From contig JAJYSV010000047.1 in the NCBI GenBank assembly GCA_021793405.1, positions 1-33,210 of the forward strand: a stretch of DNA of 33,210 nucleotides. Direction: 5' to 3'. Source of the stretch: Acidobacteriota bacterium. GTDB taxonomy: Bacteria > Acidobacteriota > Terriglobia > Terriglobales > Acidobacteriaceae. The notes beneath the pieces are model-generated. The model was not told the DNA's origin and made no database searches. It worked only from the letters and a program-made list of their open reading frames with translations. Each line of letters begins with the position of its first letter. The stretch's first letter is position 1. The position numbers and the translations under genes were made by a program. Below, in pieces: positions 7,607-15,597 of the stretch.

Positions 7607-8993
7607 CTACTTCGAACATTCGCAAAGCCGAGCCGTTGAGGCGTACCCTCAGGATGACGTCTTTGTCACAATAGAAATGATGCGCAAGATTCCGTCGCTT
7701 GAAATATTCGAAGCCCATTCGTTCAGAGTGCAGCAGATCGCCTTCTGTGTCCTTACACTGTTCGTGCTTGGGCTCTTGCTTTTGCTGCACACCGCCTTCG
7801 CTTTCCGGCTGGGCGAGCCTAGCACTCCTGTCATCCTGGCCCTTGGCATCAGTTTCTCGCTGAAATTTCTAGAAATCGTTTGGCTGCAAGAACAAGCGAA
7901 CGAAATCACCGAGAAAACCGCTCGCCGAGAGACGGCTCTTTCGATTGTGGGAATCTTCATCCTCGCCGTTCTTCTCGCCTTCCTGACTGACCGCGATGAT
8001 AATCCCTACTTTGTACTGCTCGCGATTCCCATTCTTCAGTGTGCTTACCAATTTGGGCTGGTGCCCACTGTCCTTACAATTCTTTCGTCGATAGTAACGA
8101 TGTTTTGGTGGACGCAACATTTTTTTGCGCTGCATCCTCCCTCACGGCCTACAGAAGTCCTGGAAGTCGGCATGATCTCCATCATCTATGGCCTCATCGG
8201 AATATTGGTATGGCTCCTCGTCCACCAAGTGAAACAACAGCAGTCCAGACTGTACGAGAGCCTGGCTGCCCTGCAGTCAGCGCGCGAACAACTGGTCAAT
8301 GAAGAGAAGTTGGCGGCAATAGGCCGCCTTGCCAGCGGCATCGCGCACGAGATCCGCAACCCGGTAGCCATGATTTCCAGTTCCCTTGCAACCGCGGCCA
8401 ACATCAAACTTGGAGAAGCAGACCGCGAAGAAATGGTCCAGATAGCGGCAAGAGAAGCGAGCCGGTTAGAGCATTTGACGACGGAGTTTTTGAACTATGC
8501 CCGGCCGCTCACTCCTCAGCTCTCGTCCATTTTTGTGAACGACCTGCTCTCCTACACGGTAGATGTGGTAAAGGCTCATGCCGCGGGCCGATCGATCGAG
8601 GTGATTTACTCGCCTATTGAGAACATATCCGTCGAGGTCGATTCAGCGCAGGTGCAAGGCGCTATCTTGAATCTCGTTCTGAACGGAATGGACGCCGCCT
8701 CCTCGCCCGGATCGGTGGCACTCAGCGCATCGCGGACCGATGCTTTGGTCCGAATTGATGTTCAAAATACAGGCGACCCTATCTCCGATCAGGACCTTTT
8801 GCGGATTTTTGAGCCTTTTTACAGCACCAAGCCGGGCGGTACCGGCCTTGGGCTTGCCATAGCTCGCCGTGTCGCCGAGGACCATGGGGGCGATCTCTGG
8901 GTCAGCTGCAATCAAAAGGGCCGCGTAATCTTCTCCATGACACTCTTGGGTGTCCCAGGGGAGATAACAGCGCAAGGAGTTCTATATGGGTAA
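7593..8993 (+). CDS. Membrane-bound sensor histidine kinase (NtrB-like core)
   Basis: A 466-residue kinase. Five or so transmembrane helices occupy about residues 47-212 with very short loops, so the signal is probably sensed within the membrane or by a neighbour such as the DUF2231 protein. A short coiled linker (about 213-240) leads to the dimerisation domain with phospho-acceptor His252 (IAHEIRNP) and then the ATPase domain: N-box around Asn360-Asn364 (ILNLVLNGMDAA) and a lid region FYSTKPGGTGLGLAIARR at about 409-426. There is no PAS domain. The first ATG at 7593 overlaps the preceding gene; Met29 and Met30 are alternative starts, and neither has a good RBS. It overlaps the regulator gene by 8 nt and is its cognate kinase by position. 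Confidence 0.93.
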   Translation: MTNLSYFEHSQSRAVEAYPQDDVFVTIEMMRKIPSLEIFEAHSFRVQQIAFCVLTLFVLGLLLLLHTAFAFRLGEPSTPVILALGISFSLKFLEIVWLQEQANEITEKTARRETALSIVGIFILAVLLAFLTDRDDNPYFVLLAIPILQCAYQFGLVPTVLTILSSIVTMFWWTQHFFALHPPSRPTEVLEVGMISIIYGLIGILVWLLVHQVKQQQSRLYESLAALQSAREQLVNEEKLAAIGRLASGIAHEIRNPVAMISSSLATAANIKLGEADREEMVQIAAREASRLEHLTTEFLNYARPLTPQLSSIFVNDLLSYTVDVVKAHAAGRSIEVIYSPIENISVEVDSAQVQGAILNLVLNGMDAASSPGSVALSASRTDALVRIDVQNTGDPISDQDLLRIFEPFYSTKPGGTGLGLAIARRVAEDHGGDLWVSCNQKGRVIFSMTLLGVPGEITAQGVLYG

Positions 8994-10413
8994 GGTACTG
9001 ATCGTCGATGATGAACCGAGTATGCGACGGATTCTGGCCGCCAACCTTCGTCTGGATTCCCATGTATTGGCTGAAGCAACCGGAGTACTGGATGCCAAAG
9101 CCATCTTGGCCAGGGAAGACTTTGACGTTATCCTTACAGATCAAAAAATGCCTGATGGCAATGGGCTGGATGTCCTTCTAGCTGCAAAGCAGAGCGATCC
9201 GACAATCTCGGTCATCTTTCTGACCGCGGTCGGCACCCTGGAACTCGCAGTGGAAAGTATGAAAGAGGGCGCCTTCGACTTCCTCACAAAACCATTTGTT
9301 CCGGACGCTGTGCGGGCCGCTGTTAAGCGCGCCAGTGAACGCACCGCACTGTTGCGGGAGAATGCCGTATTGAAGACCGCGGTCCTCCAAATGGAAGGTC
9401 CGGACGAGATTTATGGAGAGAGTGAGAGTATCCGTGCTGTTCGCGAAACGATTGCTCTGGTCGCCCCGAAAGACACGACGGTCCTTATCACAGGGGAAAC
9501 AGGTACGGGCAAAGAACTGGTCGCACGCGCAGTTCACCGAAACAGTCGCAGGGCACAGAAAGCCTTTATCGCCATCAATTGCGCTTCGGTATCGGAGACT
9601 TTGATCGAGAGCGAGTTGTTCGGGCATGAACGCGGCGCCTTCACTGGCGCGGACAAGACGAGGATCGGACTGTTCGAGTCCGCCGATGGGGGGACGTTAT
9701 TTTTGGACGAGGCAGGAGAACTGTCCGCCGCTGCTCAGGCAAAATTGCTCAGGGTGCTTGCAGATGGGGAGATTCAGCGCGTGGGTTCGACAAAGACCCG
9801 TCACGTTGACGTGCGCGTGGTAACGGCGACACATCGTAACCTCAGAGACCGTGTGCAGACTGGATCATTCCGCGAAGATTTGTACTATCGTCTGGCCGTG
9901 TTACCCATCCATTTGCCACCTTTGCGCGAACGGCTCGAAGACATCCCGGGTCTCTGCGAGATTCTCTCCACAAGAATTGCACGTGAGGCGAAGGTACCCC
10001 AACGGCGATTGAGCGAAGCAGCAATTGCCAAGCTCACCCAGTATCGCTTTCCAGGCAATATCAGAGAGCTGCGAAATCTTCTGGAGCGCGCTCATATCCT
10101 TGGCCAACACTCCCAGTTGCAACCCGAGGATTTTCCCTTGAATATCGCAGCGGCAGACGGCCCAAAAACTGGGACGAAACTGGACGCCGGACAATTAGCG
10201 GCCCGGCTGCCCGAGCATCTGGATTTGCGGGAGACCCTGGCGAAGATTGAATTGGCATTGATCGAGCGCGCTCTCAAAGCAAGCGATGGAGTGCAGGCGG
10301 ATGCCGCAAGACGGCTCAATTTGTCAAGGAGCGACCTGGGTTACAAAGTAGGTAAATATGCTCTGAACGATAAAAGAGTTGGGGATGAATCAACGGAATC
10401 CACGGTGAGGTAG
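8986..10413 (+). CDS. Sigma-54-dependent response regulator, NtrC family
   Basis: A 475-residue activator. The receiver (1-120) has Asp8-Asp9, phospho-acceptor Asp52 (LTDQKMPDGNG), Thr80 and Lys102. The AAA+ domain (about 140-370) has Walker A GETGTGKE (170-177), the sigma-54 contact loop GAFTGA (217-222), Walker B GGTLFLDE (235-242) and an arginine-finger region (FREDLYYRL). The C-terminal Fis-type helix-turn-helix is at about 430-465 (ADAARRLNLSRSDLGYKVGKY). All motifs needed to remodel sigma-54 holoenzyme are present. AAGGAG is 8 nt before the ATG. The GG-N10-GC elements found upstream of four transcripts in this island are natural candidate targets. Confidence 0.96.
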   Translation: MGKVLIVDDEPSMRRILAANLRLDSHVLAEATGVLDAKAILAREDFDVILTDQKMPDGNGLDVLLAAKQSDPTISVIFLTAVGTLELAVESMKEGAFDFLTKPFVPDAVRAAVKRASERTALLRENAVLKTAVLQMEGPDEIYGESESIRAVRETIALVAPKDTTVLITGETGTGKELVARAVHRNSRRAQKAFIAINCASVSETLIESELFGHERGAFTGADKTRIGLFESADGGTLFLDEAGELSAAAQAKLLRVLADGEIQRVGSTKTRHVDVRVVTATHRNLRDRVQTGSFREDLYYRLAVLPIHLPPLRERLEDIPGLCEILSTRIAREAKVPQRRLSEAAIAKLTQYRFPGNIRELRNLLERAHILGQHSQLQPEDFPLNIAAADGPKTGTKLDAGQLAARLPEHLDLRETLAKIELALIERALKASDGVQADAARRLNLSRSDLGYKVGKYALNDKRVGDESTESTVR

Positions 10414-10463
10414 CAGTTGGACTACCTTTTCGATTTGCTTGTCAGTGAGGATCGAGGATACTG

Positions 10464-12260
10464 ATGAGGTTTCTGGCTCTAGCTTTGGACTACGACGGTA
10501 CGATCGCCCAGAACGATGTGCTTGGCGATGAGATGCGGCAGGCAATTGCAACGCTTCGCACGCGGAACATCGTCGTACTGATCGTCACTGGACGAATACT
10601 GTCTGAACTGGAACGGGTAGCAGGCAACCTGCATTTTGTTGATGCCGTGGTCGCCGAGAATGGCGCCGTGATCTACGTTCCGGACAGCCGCTATTCTCAA
10701 CTTCTTGGTGAACCGCCGCCAGCCGCCCTTCTGGAGGCCGTTCGGGCTGAGGGCATCGACTTCAAGGCGGGCCAATCGATTGTGGAAGCAGACGCAAAGG
10801 ATGCTCCGCGACTGCTGGAAATTTTACGGATTCGTGAGTTGCCGCACTCTCTTATCTTCAACAGAGGACGAGTCATGATTCTCGGCCAAGCCATCAGCAA
10901 GGCTACTGGGTTGCGAGAAATTCTCAAGATTCTCCGTTTGTCGCCCCACAATGTAGTGGCCATTGGCGATGCGGAAAACGACCATGAACTGCTGCGATCC
11001 TGCGAGTTCGGGGTCGCGGTCGCGTGGGGTAGCCCGGTCCTGATGGCAGCCGCCGACTATGTTCTGCCGGGAAATGGCCCTGAATCCGTCGCCCAATATC
11101 TTCTCACCATGGCCAACCAGCGCCGGATTCCACCTTCGCCCAAGAGCCGTCGCAGCGTGTTGCTGGGATACACAGACTCAGGAGATCCGTTTTCTCTGGC
11201 GGTTCGAGGCCGCACCGTATTGGTCGCCGGCGACACAAAATCCGGGAAGTCCTGGGCGGTCGGCCTCCTTTGCGAACAATTGATTCTCTTCGGCTATTCT
11301 CTGCTGATTGTCGATCCAGAGGGCGACTATACGTCGCTGGAAGCTCTTCCAGGTGTGTTGGTGTTTGGCGGCGAGGATCCGCTGCCGCGCCCTCGCGATC
11401 TGTTGCGCGCATTGCGCCATGGCGACGTCAGTGTCGTGATCGACCTGTCGCACACGCCACAAGATGTGCGACTGGACTATGTGACAAATCTTCTGCCGTC
11501 TATCGCGACGCTGCGGCACTATACCGGCCTGCCGCATCGCATCGTCGTCGATGAGGCGCACTATTTCCTGCATGGTGAGAGTTCAAAGGAAATGCTGGAT
11601 CTTGACGTACTTTCCTACATTCTCGTCAGCTACCGCGCTTCGAGTCTCCATCCAAATATTCTGGCGAGTTTGAAAGTAATTATCGTCACGCGAGAGTCCG
11701 ATCCGAAAGAGATCAATATATTGCGGCATCTCTGCGGGACATGTGCGGGCAGTAGGAGTGAGAGCGAATGGATTCAGTCGCTCGGCAACCTGCCGATTGG
11801 CGAGGCCGCCGCACTTCCTATAACAACGGAAGCGAAGGGCGAGGTCACCCGGATACATCTGACTCCCCGACTGACACCCCATATTCGCCACGCTGCAAAA
11901 TATATCGATCTTCCGGTCTCCGAAGGACATCAATTTGTTTTTTGGAGGAATGGAGCAATCTCAGACAAACGAGCACGGAGCTTCCGTGAACTGATTTCGG
12001 TGCTGGAGACATGGCCTGTCTCCGCGTTCAGCGATCATCTGAAAAGGAACGATTTCTCTCGATGGATCGCAGACGTGTTTGGGGACTACCCGCTCGCAGC
12101 AGCCGTGGAGAAGATCGAAAACGAATACGGGACTGAAAAGTCCGCTGAATCGTCGCGGGAAATCTCTCGGGCAATCCGAACACGCTACGATTTTGTCGAC
12201 CCGCTGTCTGACCTGCATGAGGCCCTGGCGCCCAGTCTGCCTCCTTCAGCAGCAGATTAG
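10464..12260 (+). CDS. HAD-IIB phosphatase fused to HerA/FtsK-like ATPase
   Basis: A 598-residue two-domain protein. The first ~215 residues are a Cof/phosphomannomutase-type HAD phosphatase with every catalytic motif: DYDGT (Asp9, Asp11), TGR (Thr42), ENGA (Asn66), Lys146 and GDAEND (168-173). From about 225 a P-loop ATPase follows: Walker A GDTKSGKS (256-263), a DPEGDY motif (284-289) typical of HerA/VirB4-like enzymes, and Walker B VVDEAHYF (361-368). The C-terminal ~150 residues have no clear domain. The substrate is unknown: the HAD half could act on a sugar phosphate or nucleotide, the ATPase half on DNA or protein. GAGGA precedes the ATG. It starts 50 nt after the NtrC-type gene, probably in the same operon. 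Confidence 0.88.
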   Translation: MRFLALALDYDGTIAQNDVLGDEMRQAIATLRTRNIVVLIVTGRILSELERVAGNLHFVDAVVAENGAVIYVPDSRYSQLLGEPPPAALLEAVRAEGIDFKAGQSIVEADAKDAPRLLEILRIRELPHSLIFNRGRVMILGQAISKATGLREILKILRLSPHNVVAIGDAENDHELLRSCEFGVAVAWGSPVLMAAADYVLPGNGPESVAQYLLTMANQRRIPPSPKSRRSVLLGYTDSGDPFSLAVRGRTVLVAGDTKSGKSWAVGLLCEQLILFGYSLLIVDPEGDYTSLEALPGVLVFGGEDPLPRPRDLLRALRHGDVSVVIDLSHTPQDVRLDYVTNLLPSIATLRHYTGLPHRIVVDEAHYFLHGESSKEMLDLDVLSYILVSYRASSLHPNILASLKVIIVTRESDPKEINILRHLCGTCAGSRSESEWIQSLGNLPIGEAAALPITTEAKGEVTRIHLTPRLTPHIRHAAKYIDLPVSEGHQFVFWRNGAISDKRARSFRELISVLETWPVSAFSDHLKRNDFSRWIADVFGDYPLAAAVEKIENEYGTEKSAESSREISRAIRTRYDFVDPLSDLHEALAPSLPPSAAD

Positions 12261-12306
12261 GTGTTGTCTAACCAGTCCATGAAATCAATTAAGCTTATCG
12301 ATTGAA

Positions 12307-12383
12307 TGGTGGGCGAGGCGGGAATCGAACCCACAACCCCCGGCTTAGAAGGCCGGTGCTCTATCCGATTGAGCTACTCGCCC
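12307..12383 (-). tRNA. tRNA-Arg (TCT)
   Basis: A full cloverleaf on the minus strand: acceptor GGGCGAG/CTCGCCC, D-arm GCTC/GAGC, anticodon stem CCGGC/GCCGG around loop CTTCTAA (anticodon TCT), T-arm GTGGG-TTCGATT-CCCGC, and an encoded CCA at 12307-12309. Confidence 0.97.
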
Positions 12384-12531
12384 ACATGTGCAGTTGCGTC
12401 GCCCTGCATCGCTTCGATTATTGTAACGTTGTGCGGAGTTCCAGACATGTAGAACTGAGCACCCAATTGTGAGTTCACAACGCGCATCCTTCAAAACGAA
12501 TAGCTTTGCGCAGGGAAAATTCCCTGTGATT

Positions 12532-13134
12532 CTATTCGCGATCTATCCGTAGCACAGGCTCGATCAATGATTCCAAAGCAGCAGCCCAGGCAGATACTGC
12601 CGACTGCTGGGAAGAACCATATCCCCACACGTACAGCGAGGTTGCAAATCCATCCCGAGACAGAGATTTTGTGGCCGCGATAGCTGAAGGCTGGAGGTGT
12701 GAGGGCATGATGCGCGACGGGCGCAGTATCCACTCGCATCGGCTGGCCGGCAGCTCAATGGATCGCGCGATTTCCGTCCAGATGCGTAGCTGCCGTTCAC
12801 AGGCCGCGAAACTCGAAAAAAATTCTGGGTCGATTGGGAGAAGATCGATGTAACTTCCGCGGGCATAATCGAAGCCCGGCAGATCCTCCGCATCAAAGAG
12901 TTTCGCGGGGTAATTCCAGATATCGCATTTGGCGGTAAATAAGGCTGTGTCCGGCTGGTTCCAGCGCCGGAGAGCTTTGGCAATGCAAGGATATTGTGCG
13001 GCTTCTGGAATCTGTTCCAGTCGCTCGGGTGCGGCGCGAAGATCGATGTAGCAGATGGTTTCGTCCTTGCGAGACCATGGCACCACAACCCATGGGTCGG
13101 CGGCGGCACACGCGACAGTCCAGTCCACGTGCAT
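12532..13134 (-). CDS. Conserved hypothetical protein, coupled to YheT-like hydrolase
   Basis: A 200-residue protein with no signal peptide or membrane segment. It is rich in Trp, Tyr and acidic residues (DPWVVVPWSRKDETICYIDLRA, LFTAKCDIWNYPAKLFDAEDLPGFDYARGSYIDLL) and ends with an Ala-rich helix. I do not recognise a family. The start at 13134 is chosen because it lies one base after the stop of the hydrolase gene (TAA-A-ATG), an arrangement typical of coupled translation; the frame stays open far upstream inside the hydrolase gene, but that part is a shadow. The tight coupling implies related roles. Only a weak RBS (GGGACAG) is seen. Confidence 0.75.
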   Translation of the reverse strand: MHVDWTVACAAADPWVVVPWSRKDETICYIDLRAAPERLEQIPEAAQYPCIAKALRRWNQPDTALFTAKCDIWNYPAKLFDAEDLPGFDYARGSYIDLLPIDPEFFSSFAACERQLRIWTEIARSIELPASRCEWILRPSRIMPSHLQPSAIAATKSLSRDGFATSLYVWGYGSSQQSAVSAWAAALESLIEPVLRIDRE

Positions 13135-13135
13135 T

Positions 13136-14221
13136 TTAATTCTGTCCCGATGCGGATGCGGCGGTGGATTGGATGAAGCTCTGCAGAGTGGACTCTGCCC
13201 AGTAGCCATCGTCGCTTGCGATGGCGGTGGCGAGAAATGCGCAGTGGCCGCCGTGCTTTGTTTCGACGAATGCGATATTCGGATTGGAGCAAATCTTTTC
13301 GCGCGTATCAGGCAAGATGCGAATGAAAGGATCGTCAAGGGCGTGGAGAACGAGCGCAGGCACGGTAATGCGATCGATGACGCGGGCCGAAGCTGCGCGA
13401 TCATAGTAGTCGTCCGCCCCGAGAAAGCCGCAGTTCGGCGCGACGATGTATTCGTCATACGTGCGGATGCTGTGGATGCGATTGCAATTTTCCAGGGTGA
13501 ATCGATCCGGAAACAACTCCACCTTGCGGCGATAGCGGCGCAGCATGTTGCGGAGAAAATTCCATTCGTAGATACGATTGCGCGGATCGTGCAGCGCGTC
13601 GGCGGACGGACTCAAGTCCACCACTGGCGAGACACCCACGACGGCGCGCAACCAATGCGGAGGTTGCTCGCCATACTCACCGGCGGCCTTCAAGACCATG
13701 TTGCCGCCCATGGAGTAACCCACCCAAGCTATATGGGCGAGGTTGTGCAGCGCCGCAAAAAATTGCGCGACCGCACGCACATCGCCGGAAAGTCCGGAAT
13801 GGTAGAGGGTCGGCGACAGGGCTTCCGTGCCGCCGCAGTTGCGCATATTCATGCGGATCACGTTCCATCCCGCGCGCCATGCCTTCGCTGCGTTTCCCAA
13901 CATATATTGCGACTGGGACGAGCCTTCGAGCCCGTGGACGACCAGCAGTGTCATGCGACGGCTGCGAACCGGCTCCGGCTGCCAGTTGCAATGGCAGAGT
14001 AGACGGCTGTGAGTAGTTGCATCGACCTCGACAATAGCGTTTTCTGCGACAGGAAGTTGCAGCGCGCGCGGCAGAAAATTCGCTGCCAGAGTTTGCAAGT
14101 CGCCCTGGCGAAGCCCTCGGCGCGGACGAAATTCTTTGAGCCATGCTGGATCGCTGACGGACTCGCCGGTTGGGTAGGATGGCTGCATCAGGAATTGCGC
14201 ATCGTTCGCGGAGCGCATCAT
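13136..14221 (-). CDS. YheT-type alpha/beta hydrolase
   Basis: A ~361-residue hydrolase of the YheT/ABHD family (COG0429). The N-terminus has the family's GDLQTLAANFLPR segment. The core shows LLVVHGLEGSS (oxyanion region), nucleophile elbow GYSMGG with Ser at about 170, an acid at ALDDPF (about 296) and the catalytic His in KHGGHCAF (about 326), so the triad is intact. Family members are esterases or lipases of uncertain natural substrate. Two adjacent ATG codons at 14221 and 14218 are the best starts; no strong RBS is visible, and a longer open frame runs back through the tRNA-His gene and is rejected. It is coupled to the downstream hypothetical gene. Confidence 0.9.
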   Translation of the reverse strand: MMRSANDAQFLMQPSYPTGESVSDPAWLKEFRPRRGLRQGDLQTLAANFLPRALQLPVAENAIVEVDATTHSRLLCHCNWQPEPVRSRRMTLLVVHGLEGSSQSQYMLGNAAKAWRAGWNVIRMNMRNCGGTEALSPTLYHSGLSGDVRAVAQFFAALHNLAHIAWVGYSMGGNMVLKAAGEYGEQPPHWLRAVVGVSPVVDLSPSADALHDPRNRIYEWNFLRNMLRRYRRKVELFPDRFTLENCNRIHSIRTYDEYIVAPNCGFLGADDYYDRAASARVIDRITVPALVLHALDDPFIRILPDTREKICSNPNIAFVETKHGGHCAFLATAIASDDGYWAESTLQSFIQSTAASASGQN

Positions 14222-14298
14222 ACTTGAGCGGTGGATGCAGGAAGCGCGTTGAGATGGAGAAATGGAACGCGCGGAATCGGAAGGCGTCGGCGTTCCTT

Positions 14299-14374
14299 TG
14301 GGGCGGCTAGTGGGGGTCGAACCCACGACATCCGGTGCCACAGACCGGCGTTCTGCCACTGAACTATAGCCGCC
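14299..14374 (-). tRNA. tRNA-His (GTG)
   Basis: Minus-strand cloverleaf with the extra G-1 (14374) facing C73, as required for histidine tRNA, acceptor GCGGCTA/TAGCCGC, anticodon stem CCGGT/ACCGG around loop CTGTGGC (anticodon GTG), T-arm GTGGG-TTCGAAC-CCCAC, and an encoded CCA (14299-14301). It lies 77 nt upstream of the YheT-like gene on the same strand. Confidence 0.97.
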
Positions 14375-14406
14375 ATGAACAACTAGAATTGTAGCATTCA
14401 CAGCGC

Positions 14407-14967
14407 TTGAATCCTGATGCTGTCGAACGGAGTCGTCCATTGCCATCGCGCATCGATCCTCATCATCCTGCTGAAATTCTTCCACCGCGCGGCGGCCGGA
14501 GCAGCCGCGTCTTCAACGATGAAAATCTCGATATGCTGGCGCATGTTCTGGATGACTGGCTGCGCATTCCCGGCACGTCCATCCGATTCGGGCTGGATGC
14601 CATCATCGGACTGGTGCCGGGGATCGGCGATGTGCTGGGCGGACTGGCGTCGTGCATTCTGCTGGTGGCGGCGTGGCTGCGCGGCGTGCCGTACATCACG
14701 CTGGTGCGCATGTCGGTGAATGTTGGGATCGAAGTGGTGATCGGCTCCATTCCATTGCTCGGCGATGCGTTCGATGTTGCGTGGAAAGCGAACCGGCGCA
14801 ACTACAAACTTCTCACCCGGCATGTGGCAGAACCACGCGTTCACACATGGAAGGACTGGGCTTTTCTGGCGGCGCTTGGCGGCGCGATTGTTACTGTGTT
14901 TGCGTTGCCTCTGATCGTGCTGGCCTGGGTGTTGATCATGCTGCTGCGGCATCAAGGCGGGAGTTAG
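14407..14967 (+). CDS. DUF4112 domain membrane protein
   Basis: A protein of up to 186 residues. The DUF4112 signature is clear: LDDWLRIPGTSIRFGLDAIIGLVPGIGDVLGG at about 48-79, a second ...GSIPLLGDAFDVAWKANRRNYKLL at about 112-136, and a C-terminal transmembrane helix (about 152-180). The domain's two G-D loops are retained. The function of this family is unknown. The first possible start is a TTG at 14407 without a good RBS; the only in-frame ATG is at 14533 (residue 43) and would leave the conserved domain nearly intact, so the true start is uncertain. Confidence 0.82.
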   Translation: MNPDAVERSRPLPSRIDPHHPAEILPPRGGRSSRVFNDENLDMLAHVLDDWLRIPGTSIRFGLDAIIGLVPGIGDVLGGLASCILLVAAWLRGVPYITLVRMSVNVGIEVVIGSIPLLGDAFDVAWKANRRNYKLLTRHVAEPRVHTWKDWAFLAALGGAIVTVFALPLIVLAWVLIMLLRHQGGS

Positions 14968-15026
14968 AATTTGCGACCGGGGAGTCTGCGGAAGCGCGCC
15001 TTCTGTGCGATACAATCAACAGGAGT

Positions 15027-15103
15027 CGGGGCGTAGCGCAGTCTGGTAGCGCATCTGCTTTGGGAGCAGAGGGTCGGGGGTTCGAATCCCTCCGCCCCGA
15101 CCA
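15027..15103 (+). tRNA. tRNA-Pro (TGG)
   Basis: Plus-strand cloverleaf: acceptor CGGGGCG/CGCCCCG, D-arm GCGC/GCGC, anticodon stem TCTGC/GCAGA around loop TTTGGGA (anticodon TGG), T-arm TCGGG-GGTTCGAAT-CCC type, and encoded CCA at 15101-15103. Confidence 0.97.
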
Positions 15104-15420
15104 GCATAAATTGTTGATAATAAAAACGATATGGCAGTTTTTAGCCACGCATCTTCTTTTTACCGCTACACCACTGTAGTCGATTTTGTAGCGGTGTAAG
15201 CCTCCAAGATCAACAATTGGGTTTTCACGCTGGCATTTTTTGGGAAAACTCCACCTGACTTTAAGCCTCACTATCTTGCGAGGTGCGTTGCAGAGTCTTT
15301 TCAAATTTATCGAATGAGAAATTTCCAAACCCTCCAGAAATTGCTTTTTGTACAAAGCAACGAAGCAAATGGTGCTTGATTCATGAAATCACCGGCGAAA
15401 GCCTAGCCAAGGTAAATCCA

Positions 15421-15451
15421 AAAAACAAGAACGCCCTGTGGCCGGGGCGTT
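15421..15451 (-). terminator. Intrinsic terminator downstream of the PqaA-like gene
   Basis: On the minus strand AACGCCC pairs with GGGCGTT over an 8-nt loop and is followed by CTTGTTTTTT. It lies about 150 nt past the stop of the minus-strand gene at 15598 and could end its transcript. Confidence 0.6.
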
Positions 15452-15540
15452 TGAGGGTCGCTCAATGAGCTGAGCCTTCGTAATTCGCAGATGAAAGTAA
15501 AGGAGGTTGACATCCATCCAGCCGTATAGTACCTTATGTC

Positions 15541-15576
15541 CGCCAGAACTATGCGCGCCAGTGCATAGTTCTGGCG
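15541..15576. repeat. Perfect 14-bp inverted repeat
   Basis: CGCCAGAACTATGC (15541-15554), 8-nt loop, then its exact complement at 15563-15576. It is 22 nt beyond the stop of the PqaA-like gene. No T-run follows on either strand, so it may be an mRNA 3'-end stabiliser, a REP-like element or a protein site. Confidence 0.7.
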
Positions 15577-15597
15577 AATGGCTGAATTGTAGACCGC

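Larger units (their letters stand above)
15104..15597. other. Gene-free stretch with several hairpins
   Basis: No credible coding frame. It contains a stem of ACCGCTACA (15162-15170) with TGTAGCGGT (15187-15195), an intrinsic terminator for the minus strand at about 15421-15451, a 14-bp perfect hairpin at 15541-15576, and a short segment (15499-15524) that resembles the antisense of a 16S rRNA 3' end. Confidence 0.6.

Noticed and set aside
13055-14002. A 315-residue plus-strand open frame
   Set aside because: Lies opposite the YheT-like hydrolase, whose catalytic triad is intact; the plus-strand product has no recognisable features.
14222-14485. N-terminal extension of the YheT-like gene
   Set aside because: The extension would read through the complete tRNA-His gene; the hydrolase homology begins after 14221.
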